Shown: in pieces, positions 1-11,546 of the stretch
Layout of the letters: the number at the start of each line of letters is the position of its first letter
How positions within the stretch are numbered: the stretch's first letter is position 1
Source of the DNA: Bondarzewia mesenterica
Taxonomy: Eukaryota > Basidiomycota > Agaricomycetes > Russulales > Bondarzewiaceae
DNA: 14,013 bases
Assembly (NCBI GenBank): GCA_004802705.1
Contig: SGPL01000023.1
Span: forward strand, 106,936-120,948
Direction: 5' to 3'
Notes under the pieces: generated by a model
What the model was told of the DNA's origin: nothing
Database searches by the model: none
The model's input: only the letters and a program-made list of their open reading frames with translations
Translations under genes and position numbers: made by a program

Positions 1-60
1 CNNNGTGNCGTTCNNGANTGGNNTCGNGANTNNGATNCGAATNNTNTGANGTATNTNCTA
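1..60. other. Low-quality contig edge
   Basis: About a quarter of the bases here are N, and single Ns recur to about position 930. This looks like the ragged end of a draft contig. Nothing can be read reliably in these bases, and base calls up to about 930 should be treated with care. Confidence 0.8.
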
Positions 61-86
61 GNAATTTCCTGCAGCTTGAAGCNCTG

Positions 87-507
87 TCAAAAACATGTTT
101 GAANCACTTCTTTCAGAAAGAGNTCACNTTCACGCAGAGCCCTATCTAAGGTGACACGCACCATAGGCTTTATATATANGANTTCCTTACCGTCATCCAT
201 CCTGGGGACTTTTTCGACGAACAGNTGAATGCTGGGGACGACAATATCACGGAAGTCGATCTCGAAATAGACGAGGAATTTNCGCTTGGTTCTACGAGCG
301 TGAAGGTCACAGACACCTGCAGACAATTCCGAATGAATGNGACAGTACTCAAGAGACTCAGAAAAATTGGGATAAGGAATGAATATTTGAATGACAACGT
401 CTGGCTTGGGACACGATCGAAGTGCGTTGAAACCGCTATATCACCCTTCTCCATTCCTTTCTTCGTACTTATGTACAGGGTCAGGTGTACTGGTGACGGG
501 CAATCAT
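87..507 (-). CDS. Unrecognised protein, probable terminal exons of a small gene
   Basis: I do not recognise this protein. The minus strand has an open frame from a possible splice acceptor (tatag at 440-436) through 435 down to a TGA at 89-87, about 115 residues, broken only by Ns. The composition looks protein-like: hydrophobic and aromatic stretches (VVIQIFIPYPNF, then KFLVYFEIDFRDIVVPSI) alternate with charged ones, with no low-complexity bias. A 55-nt intron (490-436, gtacac...tag) would join it in frame to a short upstream exon with an ATG at 507, giving about 120 residues. More upstream exons are equally possible, so the start is a guess. There is no signal peptide or membrane segment in what can be read. 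Ns hide several residues. Confidence 0.35.
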
Positions 508-1151
508 AGCTCGTGACGCATGTTCAATGGGGGTAACGCCACTTTACAGTTTTACTTGCTTAGCGCTTACTAGGTCTCAGATTTATGGTGGCAGAGGCTT
601 GAGATTGCCCACACCGCTTGTTCAGTGCTNAGCACTTGCTTCATCANGTTGAATGGTTTGGCACGGGTGTGAGTTGGTCCAAACTGGTGTGAGGCTAGCC
701 AACGTACCCCTTCCCGGACGTATCTCGCAGNCTCTGCCCTTCGATCTCATGCCGGAAGTATCACGCTGAATTTGGGCTCGCTTTCGTTTCGACACAAGGC
801 ATCGAGCACATTCTCGTGCAGCTCTTTGCGAATTCCGCACCTGAGNCTGCCTGTTTCCTACATGGGTAAGCCTCGCGACCTTCCTCATCGAGTGAAGTAT
901 AAGTACCCTGGGCCACCTACCTATCTCGTTAATNGCTACCGCGCTTCCCTCCCACCATCACTCCCCAGCGCCCTGTGGATAAGAGAGACAGTAAGCACAC
1001 GCTGATCCTCATGGAAAATGTGGGCTGAATATGAGCTTTCATCCCACAGACCTAGGGAGATCCTCACCATTGTTTGAAGACCAGTAACACAAACCACAAA
1101 CTCGCGTGGAACCGTGGCAATTGTCAGATTATTGGACTCCACTGCAATAGT
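508..1151. promoter_or_regulatory. Upstream region of the IRG-type GTPase gene
   Basis: No convincing coding frame was seen on either strand. A TATAAG at 898-903 lies about 250 bases before the chosen start codon and could be a TATA box. A GTAAGC at 991 and a pyrimidine-poor ...ttgtcag ending at 1127 could bound an intron of about 137 nt in the 5' untranslated leader. Both are weak, because the acceptor lacks a clear pyrimidine tract. Several Ns reduce certainty. Confidence 0.3.
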
Positions 1152-2294
1152 ATGGGTGGTAGATCCTCTCGTCGTCGGTCTCCCCCGGCCGGACCAAACC
1201 CGATATTACAAGAGCTGGAGAACAGGGCAAAACAGGCGGAAGAAGCAAGACTACGCGCGGAGCAGCAAAATCGTGAGGCTGAAGAAGCAAAGAGGAACGC
1301 GGAGGCGCAAGCCTGGGCGGCGCAGGAGGAAAGAAGGAGGGCGGAGGAAGCCAGCAGGCAGGCCGAGGAAGCCATGAGGAGGGCAGATGAGAACAAGAGA
1401 CAGGCAGAGCATGAGAAGATGCAGGCGGAGGCAGCAGCGAGGCAGGCAGAGGAAGAAAAGAAGAAAGCAAGGGTCGAACAGGAGGCCGCTCAGGCTGCGG
1501 CGGCGGCTGCGGACCAACGGGCTAAAGATCAAGAAGCCGCGCGACTGGAAGCTGAGAGGAGGCTGAGAGAAGGCATCCAGCCGATCATCTGGCCCAGCTT
1601 GGAGGAGATCGTGTCCGTCAAAACGCGTCTCCAATACAAGGAGGGCTTTTTCCACTTCGCCATCTCAGGCGTCGCTGGCAGTGGCAAGTCGTCGCTGATC
1701 AACGCGTTTCGGGGTTTGCGCAACAACACGCCAGGCGCGTCCCCTACCGGGATCGTCGAGACGACCACCGTTATCTCACGATACGTCGACCCCGATCCTG
1801 CAAACCCCTTCGTGTGGTACGACGTTCCGGGCGCTGGCACCATGAAGATCCCCGACTGGGTATATTTCAATGACCAAGGACTTTACATCTTCGACTGCAT
1901 CATCGTCCTTTTTGACAATCGCTTCACTGCGACTGACGTCGCCATCATCAAGAACTGCGTGCGGTTCAACATCCCCTCCTACATCGTCCGTTCAAAATCG
2001 AACCAGCATATCCTGAACGTGATGATGGACATGGGGTATGATGAAGAGGAAGACGAGGAGGTCCGTCGCACGATAGCCGCCGCCGCTCGCAGCAAGTTCA
2101 TACGAGAGACCCGCCAAAGCGTCGAGCGCAATCTCCGCGATGCCAAGCTACCTCAGCAAAAGGTTTACATTGTCTCCAAAGACATCTTGTTGATGGTCGT
2201 CGGTGGTAAGACGCCGAAGGCACCCATCGACGAAATACAGCTGGTTCATGATCTGTTGTCTCAAGGGAGCGCCAGGCGGTCAGTGAATAATTAG
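1152..2294 (+). CDS. IRG-type (immunity-related GTPase-like) GTPase with N-terminal coiled coil
   Basis: A single uninterrupted exon of 380 codons encodes a P-loop GTPase of the IRG type. I start at the ATG at 1152, the first ATG in frame; the frame is open upstream to 1074 but only from a TTG. The protein begins MGGRSSRRR, which fits the N-myristoylation pattern (Gly2, Ser6, then basic residues). Residues ~18-140 are an Ala/Glu/Arg/Gln-rich coiled coil without prolines. The G domain follows: G1 GVAGSGKSS (173-181, Lys179), G3 DVPG (224-227), and G4-equivalent SKSN (281-284). Animal IRGs use (T/N)KxD at G4, so Asn284 replaces the guanine-specifying Asp. Known: animal IRGs attack intracellular parasite vacuoles, and GKS-type relatives occur in mushrooms. 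Inferred: a membrane-associated GTPase of unknown job. The tail after the G domain is shorter than the helical domain of animal IRGs. It is intronless in an intron-rich window. Sure of the GTPase fold, less of the subfamily. Confidence 0.85.
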   Translation: MGGRSSRRRSPPAGPNPILQELENRAKQAEEARLRAEQQNREAEEAKRNAEAQAWAAQEERRRAEEASRQAEEAMRRADENKRQAEHEKMQAEAAARQAEEEKKKARVEQEAAQAAAAAADQRAKDQEAARLEAERRLREGIQPIIWPSLEEIVSVKTRLQYKEGFFHFAISGVAGSGKSSLINAFRGLRNNTPGASPTGIVETTTVISRYVDPDPANPFVWYDVPGAGTMKIPDWVYFNDQGLYIFDCIIVLFDNRFTATDVAIIKNCVRFNIPSYIVRSKSNQHILNVMMDMGYDEEEDEEVRRTIAAAARSKFIRETRQSVERNLRDAKLPQQKVYIVSKDILLMVVGGKTPKAPIDEIQLVHDLLSQGSARRSVNN

Positions 2295-3245
2295 CCTCAC
2301 CTCTGTTCTTACTCGGATTCACAGCAAGGAGTCGATGATGTATGTTGGATACCCGGACCGATTGTCATGTGTATGAATGTTTGTTACAGAGACGCGACGA
2401 CGTGGCCGTCATATTGTTGAATGACAAGTACATCTTGCAGAGATCTTCCCGAGTGGAGTCGACTGCCCCCCTAGCAAGATGATCAAAGCGGCTGTCTGAC
2501 CCAACCTTGCCATTGCCTTCAGCCGGGGAAGTCTTTCGCGCTTTTATTTTGATCGAAGGCTTCTGCCACGCTTCTATCTGTCATTAGCATAAATCAGCTT
2601 GAGAAACTTTATATTGATCAGTGACCACTGATATGCAAGGTCACTGAAGTGAAAAGGTCGAACGTACGGAAGCTTAGTGAGTATCGAAATGAGGTCTTTC
2701 ACATATCTACTTACAGCATCGCTAGGACCTTTGTTCCATACCCCAAGGCCCGTCCGGACTTAGTAGTGTGTGAATTTTCGGAATACGGTGTTATCTGGGA
2801 AAGAGCGGTCATATGGGAACAAGTATCACCATCATCCTGCAGCGCGAGTGAAATTCTGAAAGTTGTTTCCGCGCGTAGAAACGTTGAACACTGTATGTTC
2901 AAAGTTGAAAAGTGATTACTCGCGACCTATATGGCACCCGAGCAGATTTTGACTGACCTCGGGCGCAAGCGGTCCTACGAGTCTGTTAGGGGTCGTCTTG
3001 AGAATACCTAGCGGGGTGAGCGGAGTAGTGACATAGCTGTGCAAGATTTGAATTCTCTCATGGCATCCATGCTTGTGAATCGGAATACGTCGCTGGTGAA
3101 TCGCAGGATGATCCCAAAAAAATAAGAGTCATGTTGTTTCAAGAGCAGGACCCCTCCCCACTATTATATCTAAATGTACGAAAAGACACACAACGCACAG
3201 ATCTGACAGCATCAGATGTGTACAAGAAACACGAAAGAACTCAGC
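2295..3245. other. Intergenic, no gene seen
   Basis: This 950-base stretch separates the 3' ends of the GTPase gene (plus) and SEH1 (minus). Open frames of 60-90 codons exist around 2649-2915 on both strands, but they lack a proper ATG start or any recognisable motif, and neither strand looks more protein-like than the other. No tRNA, terminal repeat or transposase remnant was recognised. Confidence 0.5.
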
Positions 3246-4967
3246 TCAGTCGGCCGCGTTGGTCTCATCCATATCCGCGTCACCATCTTGCTGCTCCTCT
3301 GCTTGCTCGACGCTTATATTGCCAGCCGGCCGCCAAAACGTTGCCACTCGTCGCTTTCCAGAGCCGGATACGTCCATCGTTACCGGCCGACGACAGCACA
3401 GTCCTGAAGGTAGTTGAACAAAAATATTAGCACCATGCATGCTACATGGCACCTTGCGGCGAGGTTGCAGAAAGTTAGAGATTTACCCAGTGATGTTCCA
3501 CTCGACGCGGCCGACAGGCAACCTGACAGTACAGATCCGTCAGCATGAGCATAGGAAGATTCAGACGAGTGGAATGCGGCGGCGGCGGACGTACTTGTGA
3601 TGATCCAGGTCAGCCACGATACTAGCAACCCATCTCGGCTCATCTGCACCATCCGCCTGTTCTTCATCTGCCACGGGCGGTTTGAGGCGCCATATCCGCA
3701 CATGCCCATCGCGTCCGCCGGTCGCGACCAGATGGTAGGAGCGGCCGCAAGATGGCGCCCACGCGACCGAGGTGACGGCGTATGGTGATGGGCCGTCGTG
3801 ATCTACTGTGTTAGATGAGCCCGCAGTGGTTGAGAGGTCTGATTTTGGGGAAGGGTCGAGGGTGAGGAGGGTTGTTGGACGGCGGGACGGTGTCATTTGA
3901 ATGATCTGTAAAACAATCCGAAGACCAGGACATGTCAGCAATCGGGGAAAGAATGGGGAAGTGAGGAGATAAACGGTAGCGCACTTTGATGACACCATTG
4001 ATGCCGCAGCCAGCCGCGATGACCTCACCCCAGTACCTCTCTTTGCACCAGGAAATACACCAACCGCCGTCCGCTTCTCGGTTTCCCATTCCAGGGCGGT
4101 TTGAAGGCTGGTTTTGGTGCTGTTGTAGTGCATTGGCTACGAGAGACGCAGGGGGGCCATCCAAGGTTGCGTGTGCTTGTGTGGGTGTGGCCAACACGAG
4201 CGTTTGCGTATGTGAGGCTGAGGCGGGGGAAGCAGCAGGCAAAGAGAGAACATCGACCTCCTCAAGCAATTGCCATGACGTCAAGGAGGGTGCTTCGAGG
4301 CATTCATAGATGCGAAGGTGATTGTCAGAGGATATTGCAGCCTGTTCACCATATCAGGGGGTGAGTTCGTTTTGGCCAAGCGATGGCGACAAGTAGAACG
4401 AACTATTTTGAGGCCGAAATCATGAGGAGCAAACTCTACACCTCTGATGCTCCCCTTGGAGTCAGTAATCACGGCACGTTCAACCCATCGCGAACCTGAG
4501 GATGAGGATGAGGTGTTGCCGTTGAGTTGTGGTTGGTCCACATCCGAGGTCGTCTCTTCCCAAATTTTGACTGTACGATCAAAGGATCCTGAAGCTATCA
4601 CAGGGCCAAACTCAGGATGCGCCCAGCTGATTTTGGATACCGCCGCATGGTGAGCCTGTTGTGTAGCAAGTCAAGGCCAAGTTCCGCTCAGACGTGGGTG
4701 AAACAAAAGGGGTGCACCTTCCAATCACTTGTCGAGCTCCACGTCCCACTTCGTTCGTCCAATTGCCATATCTTGATTCTGAAACAATGATATCAAACGG
4801 TGAGTTAGGCCATATGGTGCTCATCGTGAGAGTCAAAGATCAATAAAATTGTATGGGATATCGGACCTTTGGTCAAGGCCGCACGTGGCGAGGCGAAGAC
4901 CGTAGAAATCGTAGGCAGCATCGGTCACCAGGTCGTTGTGCGCATTCTGTATGAGTCCCGTCTGCAT
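3246..4967 (-). CDS. SEH1: Nucleoporin SEH1 (WD40 propeller), with a late +1 frameshift
   Basis: SEH1 is a WD40 beta-propeller shared by the nuclear-pore Y complex and the SEA/GATOR2 complex of TORC1 signalling. Exons read on the minus strand: 4967-4867, 4778-4718, 4655-4404, 4341-3985, 3905-3595, 3522-3487, 3403-3246. All six introns are GT-AG, 62-88 nt, and phases match. The start MQTGLIQNAHNDLV is followed by YDFYGLRLATCGLDQRIKIW, the SEH1 first-blade signature. Later blades include ASGSFDRTVKIWEE, SSDNHLRIYECLE, ATGGRDGHVRIWRLKP and VGRVEWNITGTVLSSAGNDG. A Gln/Pro/Ala-rich insert lies in exon 4. Expected length is 424 residues. Oddity: near codon 395 a run of four A (3335-3338 on the plus strand) has one base too many, so the literal frame stops at 3282-3280. 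Removing one base restores a typical acidic tail ending at 3246. It lies head to head with the GH1 gene. Confidence 0.93.
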
Positions 4968-5381
4968 TGCACTGATGCGCCAGTGATTTTTCTTTTCTGT
5001 GAAGCCTGAAATATGGGAGGAGCCACGGTCAGGATGGGTGAGTTCCAAGTTGAACGCGACAAAGGTGAGACGCGTCTCGGATCAACATCACGCGTTCAAC
5101 TCAAGTTTCTTCCACCACCTCGTTTTCCCCGGTTTCCCTCATTTTTGTACGGTCAGACTCATCTCCTTCATAGTATAAATTTCTTTCGCGGTGCGCGCAA
5201 AAAACACTCATGGTCCCGCCCTATTAATATGCCTATGTCTAGAAGTCATGTCTTGTGATAGGGTGACTCCCGGTGTTATCCCGAGCGTCTTCTGCACCAT
5301 AATTACAACTTGCACGCACACAACTGCTCGATACGACAGGCTCTCACTGAATTTATCCTATAGCACACTGGCCGCTACAAC
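4968..5381. promoter_or_regulatory. Divergent promoter between SEH1 and the GH1 gene
   Basis: These 414 bases lie between the two divergent start codons. They hold a nested inverted repeat (listed separately) with two ACGCGT boxes at 5070-5075 and 5090-5095, and a TATAAAT at 5174-5180 pointing towards the GH1 gene, about 200 bases before its ATG. ACGCGT is the MluI cell-cycle box bound by MBF-type factors in yeasts; whether it works that way here is inference. Confidence 0.4.
5048..5101. repeat. Nested inverted repeat with central palindrome
   Basis: An 11-base perfect inverted repeat (AGTTGAACGCG at 5048-5058, its complement at 5091-5101) encloses a 12-base perfect palindrome GAGACGCGTCTC at 5067-5078. 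The two centres of symmetry are only 2 bases apart. It sits 81-134 bases upstream of the SEH1 start codon. Confidence 0.75.
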
Positions 5382-7827
<2,446 letters not shown>

Positions 7828-8086
7828 AGCTGGTCGAAAGATAAGACCTGTATACTATATAGCGCGAAGGAAATCTCTCTCTTGGGTCACTTGTGTACGA
7901 TAAAACTTTCAGTTGTATGTCTTGGTCAAATCAAGTTCTCTACAGTCGCCGTTGCCACGAAACCGTTTTCAATCACCAATATATTCGATCCATTAACCCT
8001 TGTGTAATGAAGGACCCAAAGTGGATACTAATAAATCCATCCAGGCTCCCTTTTGATGGGAAACGCAAATTTGCCCGGGTGATCGC

Positions 8087-9848
8087 TCAAGCCACCAAGG
8101 CGTTCTCTTTGGGTGACATCGCACCGGAGACGAGGAGCGTATCTGTCCAGGTTGTACCACTCTGGGTCGGAGTCTCGCCGAGCACGTAAGTGAGGTAGAA
8201 GTTGCCTGCAGCCCAGCCGACGTATCCGAGGAAGACTGCATAGAGAGAACATCGTCAGCGATATACCCTCAAGCTAGCCATCTGGGCGGTGAACGCGACG
8301 CACCATCGGAGTTGGCGGCCTGATATGCGATCTGCTGGCTCATGTAGGTGACGCAGTCCGCGACGTTTTCCGCCTCCGGTCTCGGTGTTGAACGCTTGGC
8401 GGTTGTTGCAACGGAGCCACTGCGCGAGGGGAGCCCATGCCTCATCGATGTTATTCGTCACACAGTCTGAGTGTGTTCCCCTGAGCATTGCCGATTATGA
8501 AAACTGGAGTGTTCGAAGATTATGACATAAGAAAGCGCATACGAGTTGTCAGAGTCAAGGTACTTGTGGACGTCGAAGATCAGATTGGTTGTGCTCCCGT
8601 CCGGATTAATTACCTTGTTCAGTGCATCAGCCGAGCCGTTGCTAACGAATGTAGCAGCGGAGGTCCAGTTGTTTCCGGGAAGGAGGATAAGCTGTGATGT
8701 TGCGCTGCACAGAAAATGAGCACTCAGTGCAGTTCAAAAAACCGTGCGAATGTATGCGGCATACCCAGCTTGACGAATGGCCGTGACAGCGGCTTGTACA
8801 CTCGCGGCCCAGGCAATGATATCAGGAACGTCGTGGGGCTCATTCATGCTACACCAAGAAAAATCAGCACTGACGGTGAACAACAGAAGGAAGAAGATGG
8901 ATGCATACACGCCGAAGATAACCTTGGGTTCCGTCGCATACTTAGTCGCAATCGACGACCACAACGCGGCGAACTGGTCATTGGTCGGACCGCCCTGACC
9001 AATAATCTGGCCGTTCCAGCGCGCATAATTGTGGATATCAATAATGCAGCTCGCGCCTGTCGCGAGACACGCCTGGACGAGCGCATCGTACTTCGCGAAA
9101 TTGGTGTCATTGAGTGTGCCGCCGAGCACGTCGTTGGTCAGGAACTGCCAGCCGACGGGCAGACGGAAGACATTGTATCCGTCATCTTCCACGAAGTGTT
9201 GCATCTGGCCCGCACCGTCCGCCCCGTAGTACTGGGTAAGTGGAGGGTATGCAGCACTCGCGGTGCAGGTGCCGTCGGTGCTGCACCCGAAGTCGAAACC
9301 GGCGATGTTGACGCCGGCGAAGGTCAGCTTTCCAGCGGAGGAGGGCGGGGAGTTGGCCGCACATGCGCTCGTGCTGGTAGCCGTGGAGGAAGTCACAATA
9401 GAGGAAGTCACGGTAGAAGAGATAGCAACCGTCGAGGTGGCGCCAGAGGTCGTCGCGGCGCCCGAAGTCGTCGTCGTGGCGCCGGTGCTGGGAAGACATT
9501 GGGAGTAGTCTATGGGAAGCATGGGCGTCAATTTCATGACAAGACACGACAACAGACAGGTATTCACTGACAGTCATTCAGCAGCGTGCAGACAGCGCCA
9601 GAAACACAGGTTGTGGCTCCTGTCCAGCCCTGCAGATTGACTTGGTCACTATTCCATGATTCTTTACAGCATATTCAGCAAGACTTACACTACCACCACC
9701 TAGTCCAAGACAAAAGGGTTAGTACAAAGGGAATGCTAGTCAAGAAGCCACGATAACACGTACACTGGCCATATAGTGTCTGCTGCGCACGAGCGGACAG
9801 CGAAGACAAACTGACGATGCCAAGAGCAAGGATGATCTTCATAGTCAT
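8087..9848 (-). CDS. Secreted CBM1-GH5 endoglucanase (cellulase), with a +1 frameshift
   Basis: This endo-beta-1,4-glucanase has the layout of fungal GH5 subfamily 5 enzymes such as Trichoderma Cel5A: signal peptide (MTMKIILALGIVSLSSLSARA), N-terminal CBM1 with four Cys (YGQCGG...WTGATTC...VC...YYSQCLPS), a Thr/Ser/Ala-rich linker, then the catalytic domain. Exons on the minus strand: 9848-9764, 9699-9689 (11 nt), 9629-9572, 9509-8909, 8848-8765, 8704-8543, 8480-8304, 8235-8087. All seven introns are GT-AG. Acid/base is Glu255 in VMNEPH; nucleophile is Glu367 in NTETGGG. A second ATG at 9842 could also be the start. Expected length is 441 residues. Oddity: five codons after the nucleophile, a run of four T on the plus strand (8366-8369) has one base too many; removing one restores NVADCVTYMSQQ and a normal end. 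As written, the last ~70 residues are lost. It is tail to tail with the GH1 gene, 260 bases apart. Confidence 0.92.
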
Positions 9849-10621
9849 TTCGTGATTCAGGATTTGGATAAGTACCGCAAGATGATGAGGTCCCCCGATG
9901 CTCTCACTCACACATCATATATGATAGTCCTTGCCAATGGAAGAGAGCACGCATAGTCCAAGGCGAATCGCGGTAGCCACGATAATGGTCATTGCTACAG
10001 CGGCGACAAGCCCGAAATCCATCCGAGGGCGGATGATCGGGTCAATTTGAGATCAACAGATGCCGCGCAGGATGTGCACGAGATGCGAGGAAGGGGGCGG
10101 AGGAGACCAGTTGCAGTCACATGGGTGGTGTCCAACACGGGCTATTTTCGCGTCAATGTCGGGCGTGGTCGACGATCGTTGAGCGCGGGGCTATCGGTTG
10201 TAAATTCTCGCATGGCAAAGTATGGCATGGACCTGGAATATGAGAAAAGTGAGCGGATCTCAGAAGAAGAACGTCGTGTCATGAGCTCATCGTTCTTTGT
10301 GACACATAAGCGGGAATTCATCTCTAGAACGTCGGGATCTGGTCTTCGAGACGTCCATGCTGTTCGAGAGGCACCAACTCAGAAACAATAAATTGATCCT
10401 GAAATTCAGAGCTAATAAATAGATGGAAGTGATTATGAGACTTGGAGTCCACAAATTTTACCGACACATTTTGACGAATACTCTCATGAGGATGAACCTG
10501 GTATGGCGGACATGAACGCATGTCAAGAAAAAACGCAGGATTTGCCTTTTGTGTAACATGAAGTGAAGTATAAAATACTACTCACATAAAACGTGGATTC
10601 ACAACGGATGGGTTTGAAAGC
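9849..10621. promoter_or_regulatory. GH5 upstream region and gap to the next gene
   Basis: There is no convincing gene here. Nearest the GH5 start lies the palindrome ATCATATATGAT (9914-9925), a likely TATA region about 66 bases before the ATG. Two matches to the CreA/Cre1 carbon-repressor consensus SYGGRG lie at 10097-10102 (GCGGAG) and 10185-10190 (GCGGGG). A 114-codon plus-strand frame at 10047-10391 begins at a TTG, is Arg-rich at its start and matches nothing I know, so I do not call it. Confidence 0.35.
9914..9925 (-). promoter_or_regulatory. Palindromic TATA-like element of the GH5 gene
   Basis: ATCATATATGAT is a perfect 12-base palindrome containing TATATG. It lies 66-77 bases upstream of the endoglucanase ATG, a reasonable TATA distance for a short leader. 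This is judged from position and sequence only. Confidence 0.35.
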
Positions 10622-11546
10622 CTACATCTCCAACGTCGACTCCTTCAACAGCTTTTTCATTTCGGTATTCCGAAACACCTCGCCCTTTTCGTCCCAACTC
10701 CCCTTCGCAGCCTCAACCGCAAACCTCCCTAGAACGTCGATAGGTATTTCTAGCGAGGGAAAAACTGTAGACCACACCGGTCCCAAGACTTTGTTCACGA
10801 AACGCTGGAACGATGACCGCTGGTGTCGAGCATCTTGAGGGTACTCTGGTGAAGGAAAGAATCTGGCAGGACGTATGATCGTCGCTTTGATGTGTCCTGA
10901 AGAGCCATGGGCAAAGTCGAGAAGCGCGCGCTCTGCTCGGCCCTACGAAAGCATGAGTTTTGCGGTTTGTGAGACACCAACAGCTCGAAAACGGCTTTGA
11001 ACACTGTAATGAAATGATACCTTGGACCTGGCAAACAAAATCCTACTCTTCCCACTAGAGTCCGCTCCCTCTCCACTCACAAACACGAACCTGAAAGGCT
11101 TCTCAGCGTCGCCCACTGCAGCCTTCTCGAGCGCTTCTAGGAATGCACTCAAATACCCCTCCGTGATCTCGATATACGTCTTTTTGGATTTCCCCCGTGA
11201 AGATGTGCCGAGCGCCCAGATACACGCGTCGTGCTCTGCGAGGACTGGAAGCAGACCATTTGAGTACGACAAGAAAGTCGAGAGTATCAGAGACGTAAGT
11301 TTGGGATGTGTAGGAGCGGCATTTGGCAACTCGGGAGACGTGGAATGGCTGCCTGGTAGGACTACCCAAGATGGGAGGGGACGGCGGGTGAGTGTCGTGA
11401 TGCGTGATACAGAAGGGTCCTTCAGCAAAATTCTGAGAATCGCTAGGCCAGCTAGAATAGTTGATTGTAGTCGTTAACCGTAGGCGCAAGTTCCGTACGT
11501 AGCAAAACATACCAGCACCCGTGGCACCTGCCAGAAGGATTCTCAT
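10622..11546 (-). CDS. NAD(P)-binding atypical SDR, HTATIP2/TIP30-like, tandem copy A
   Basis: A 261-residue Rossmann-fold protein from three exons on the minus strand: 11546-11513, 11451-11021, 10942-10622, with GT-AG introns. It opens MRILLAGATGAAGLA, whose GxxGxxG glycine pattern binds NAD(P). It continues with ITTLTRRPLP, HDACIWALGTSS, VFVSGEGADSS, then LFARSKGRAERALL and IKATIIRPARFFP, the order seen in human HTATIP2 and fungal relatives. The usual SDR catalytic YxxxK is FxxxK here (Phe-Ala-Arg-Ser-Lys). The C-terminal helix region ends VFRNTEMKKLLKESTLEM. There is no signal peptide, so it is cytosolic. The substrate is unknown. It is paralogous to copy B (13132-12219), with the same strand, intron positions and phases, and first and last exons of equal length (34 and 321 nt). 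The frame is intact. Confidence 0.88.

Noticed and set aside
1074..1151. 26-residue N-terminal extension of the GTPase frame
   Set aside because: It would start at TTG, unusual in fungi, and would bury the Gly2 myristoylation-type start.
1124..1655. Long minus-strand open frames (Leu/Ser/Pro-rich)
   Set aside because: They are shadows of the repetitive coiled-coil codons of the GTPase gene.
2649..2915. 88-codon plus-strand frame with a VIWERAVIWEQ mini-repeat
   Set aside because: It starts at GTG with a stop just upstream and shows no homology I recognise; the opposite strand is equally open.
3986..4364. Plus-strand frames across the SEH1 locus
   Set aside because: They are antisense to SEH1 exon 4, which has clear WD40 homology and consistent introns.
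8716..9570. 284-codon plus-strand open frame
   Set aside because: It lies antisense to the GH5 exons, is Arg/Gly-rich at its end and has no motif; the cellulase on the other strand fully explains the sequence.
10047..10391. 114-codon plus-strand frame
   Set aside because: It starts at TTG, matches no family, and lies in the GH5 upstream region.
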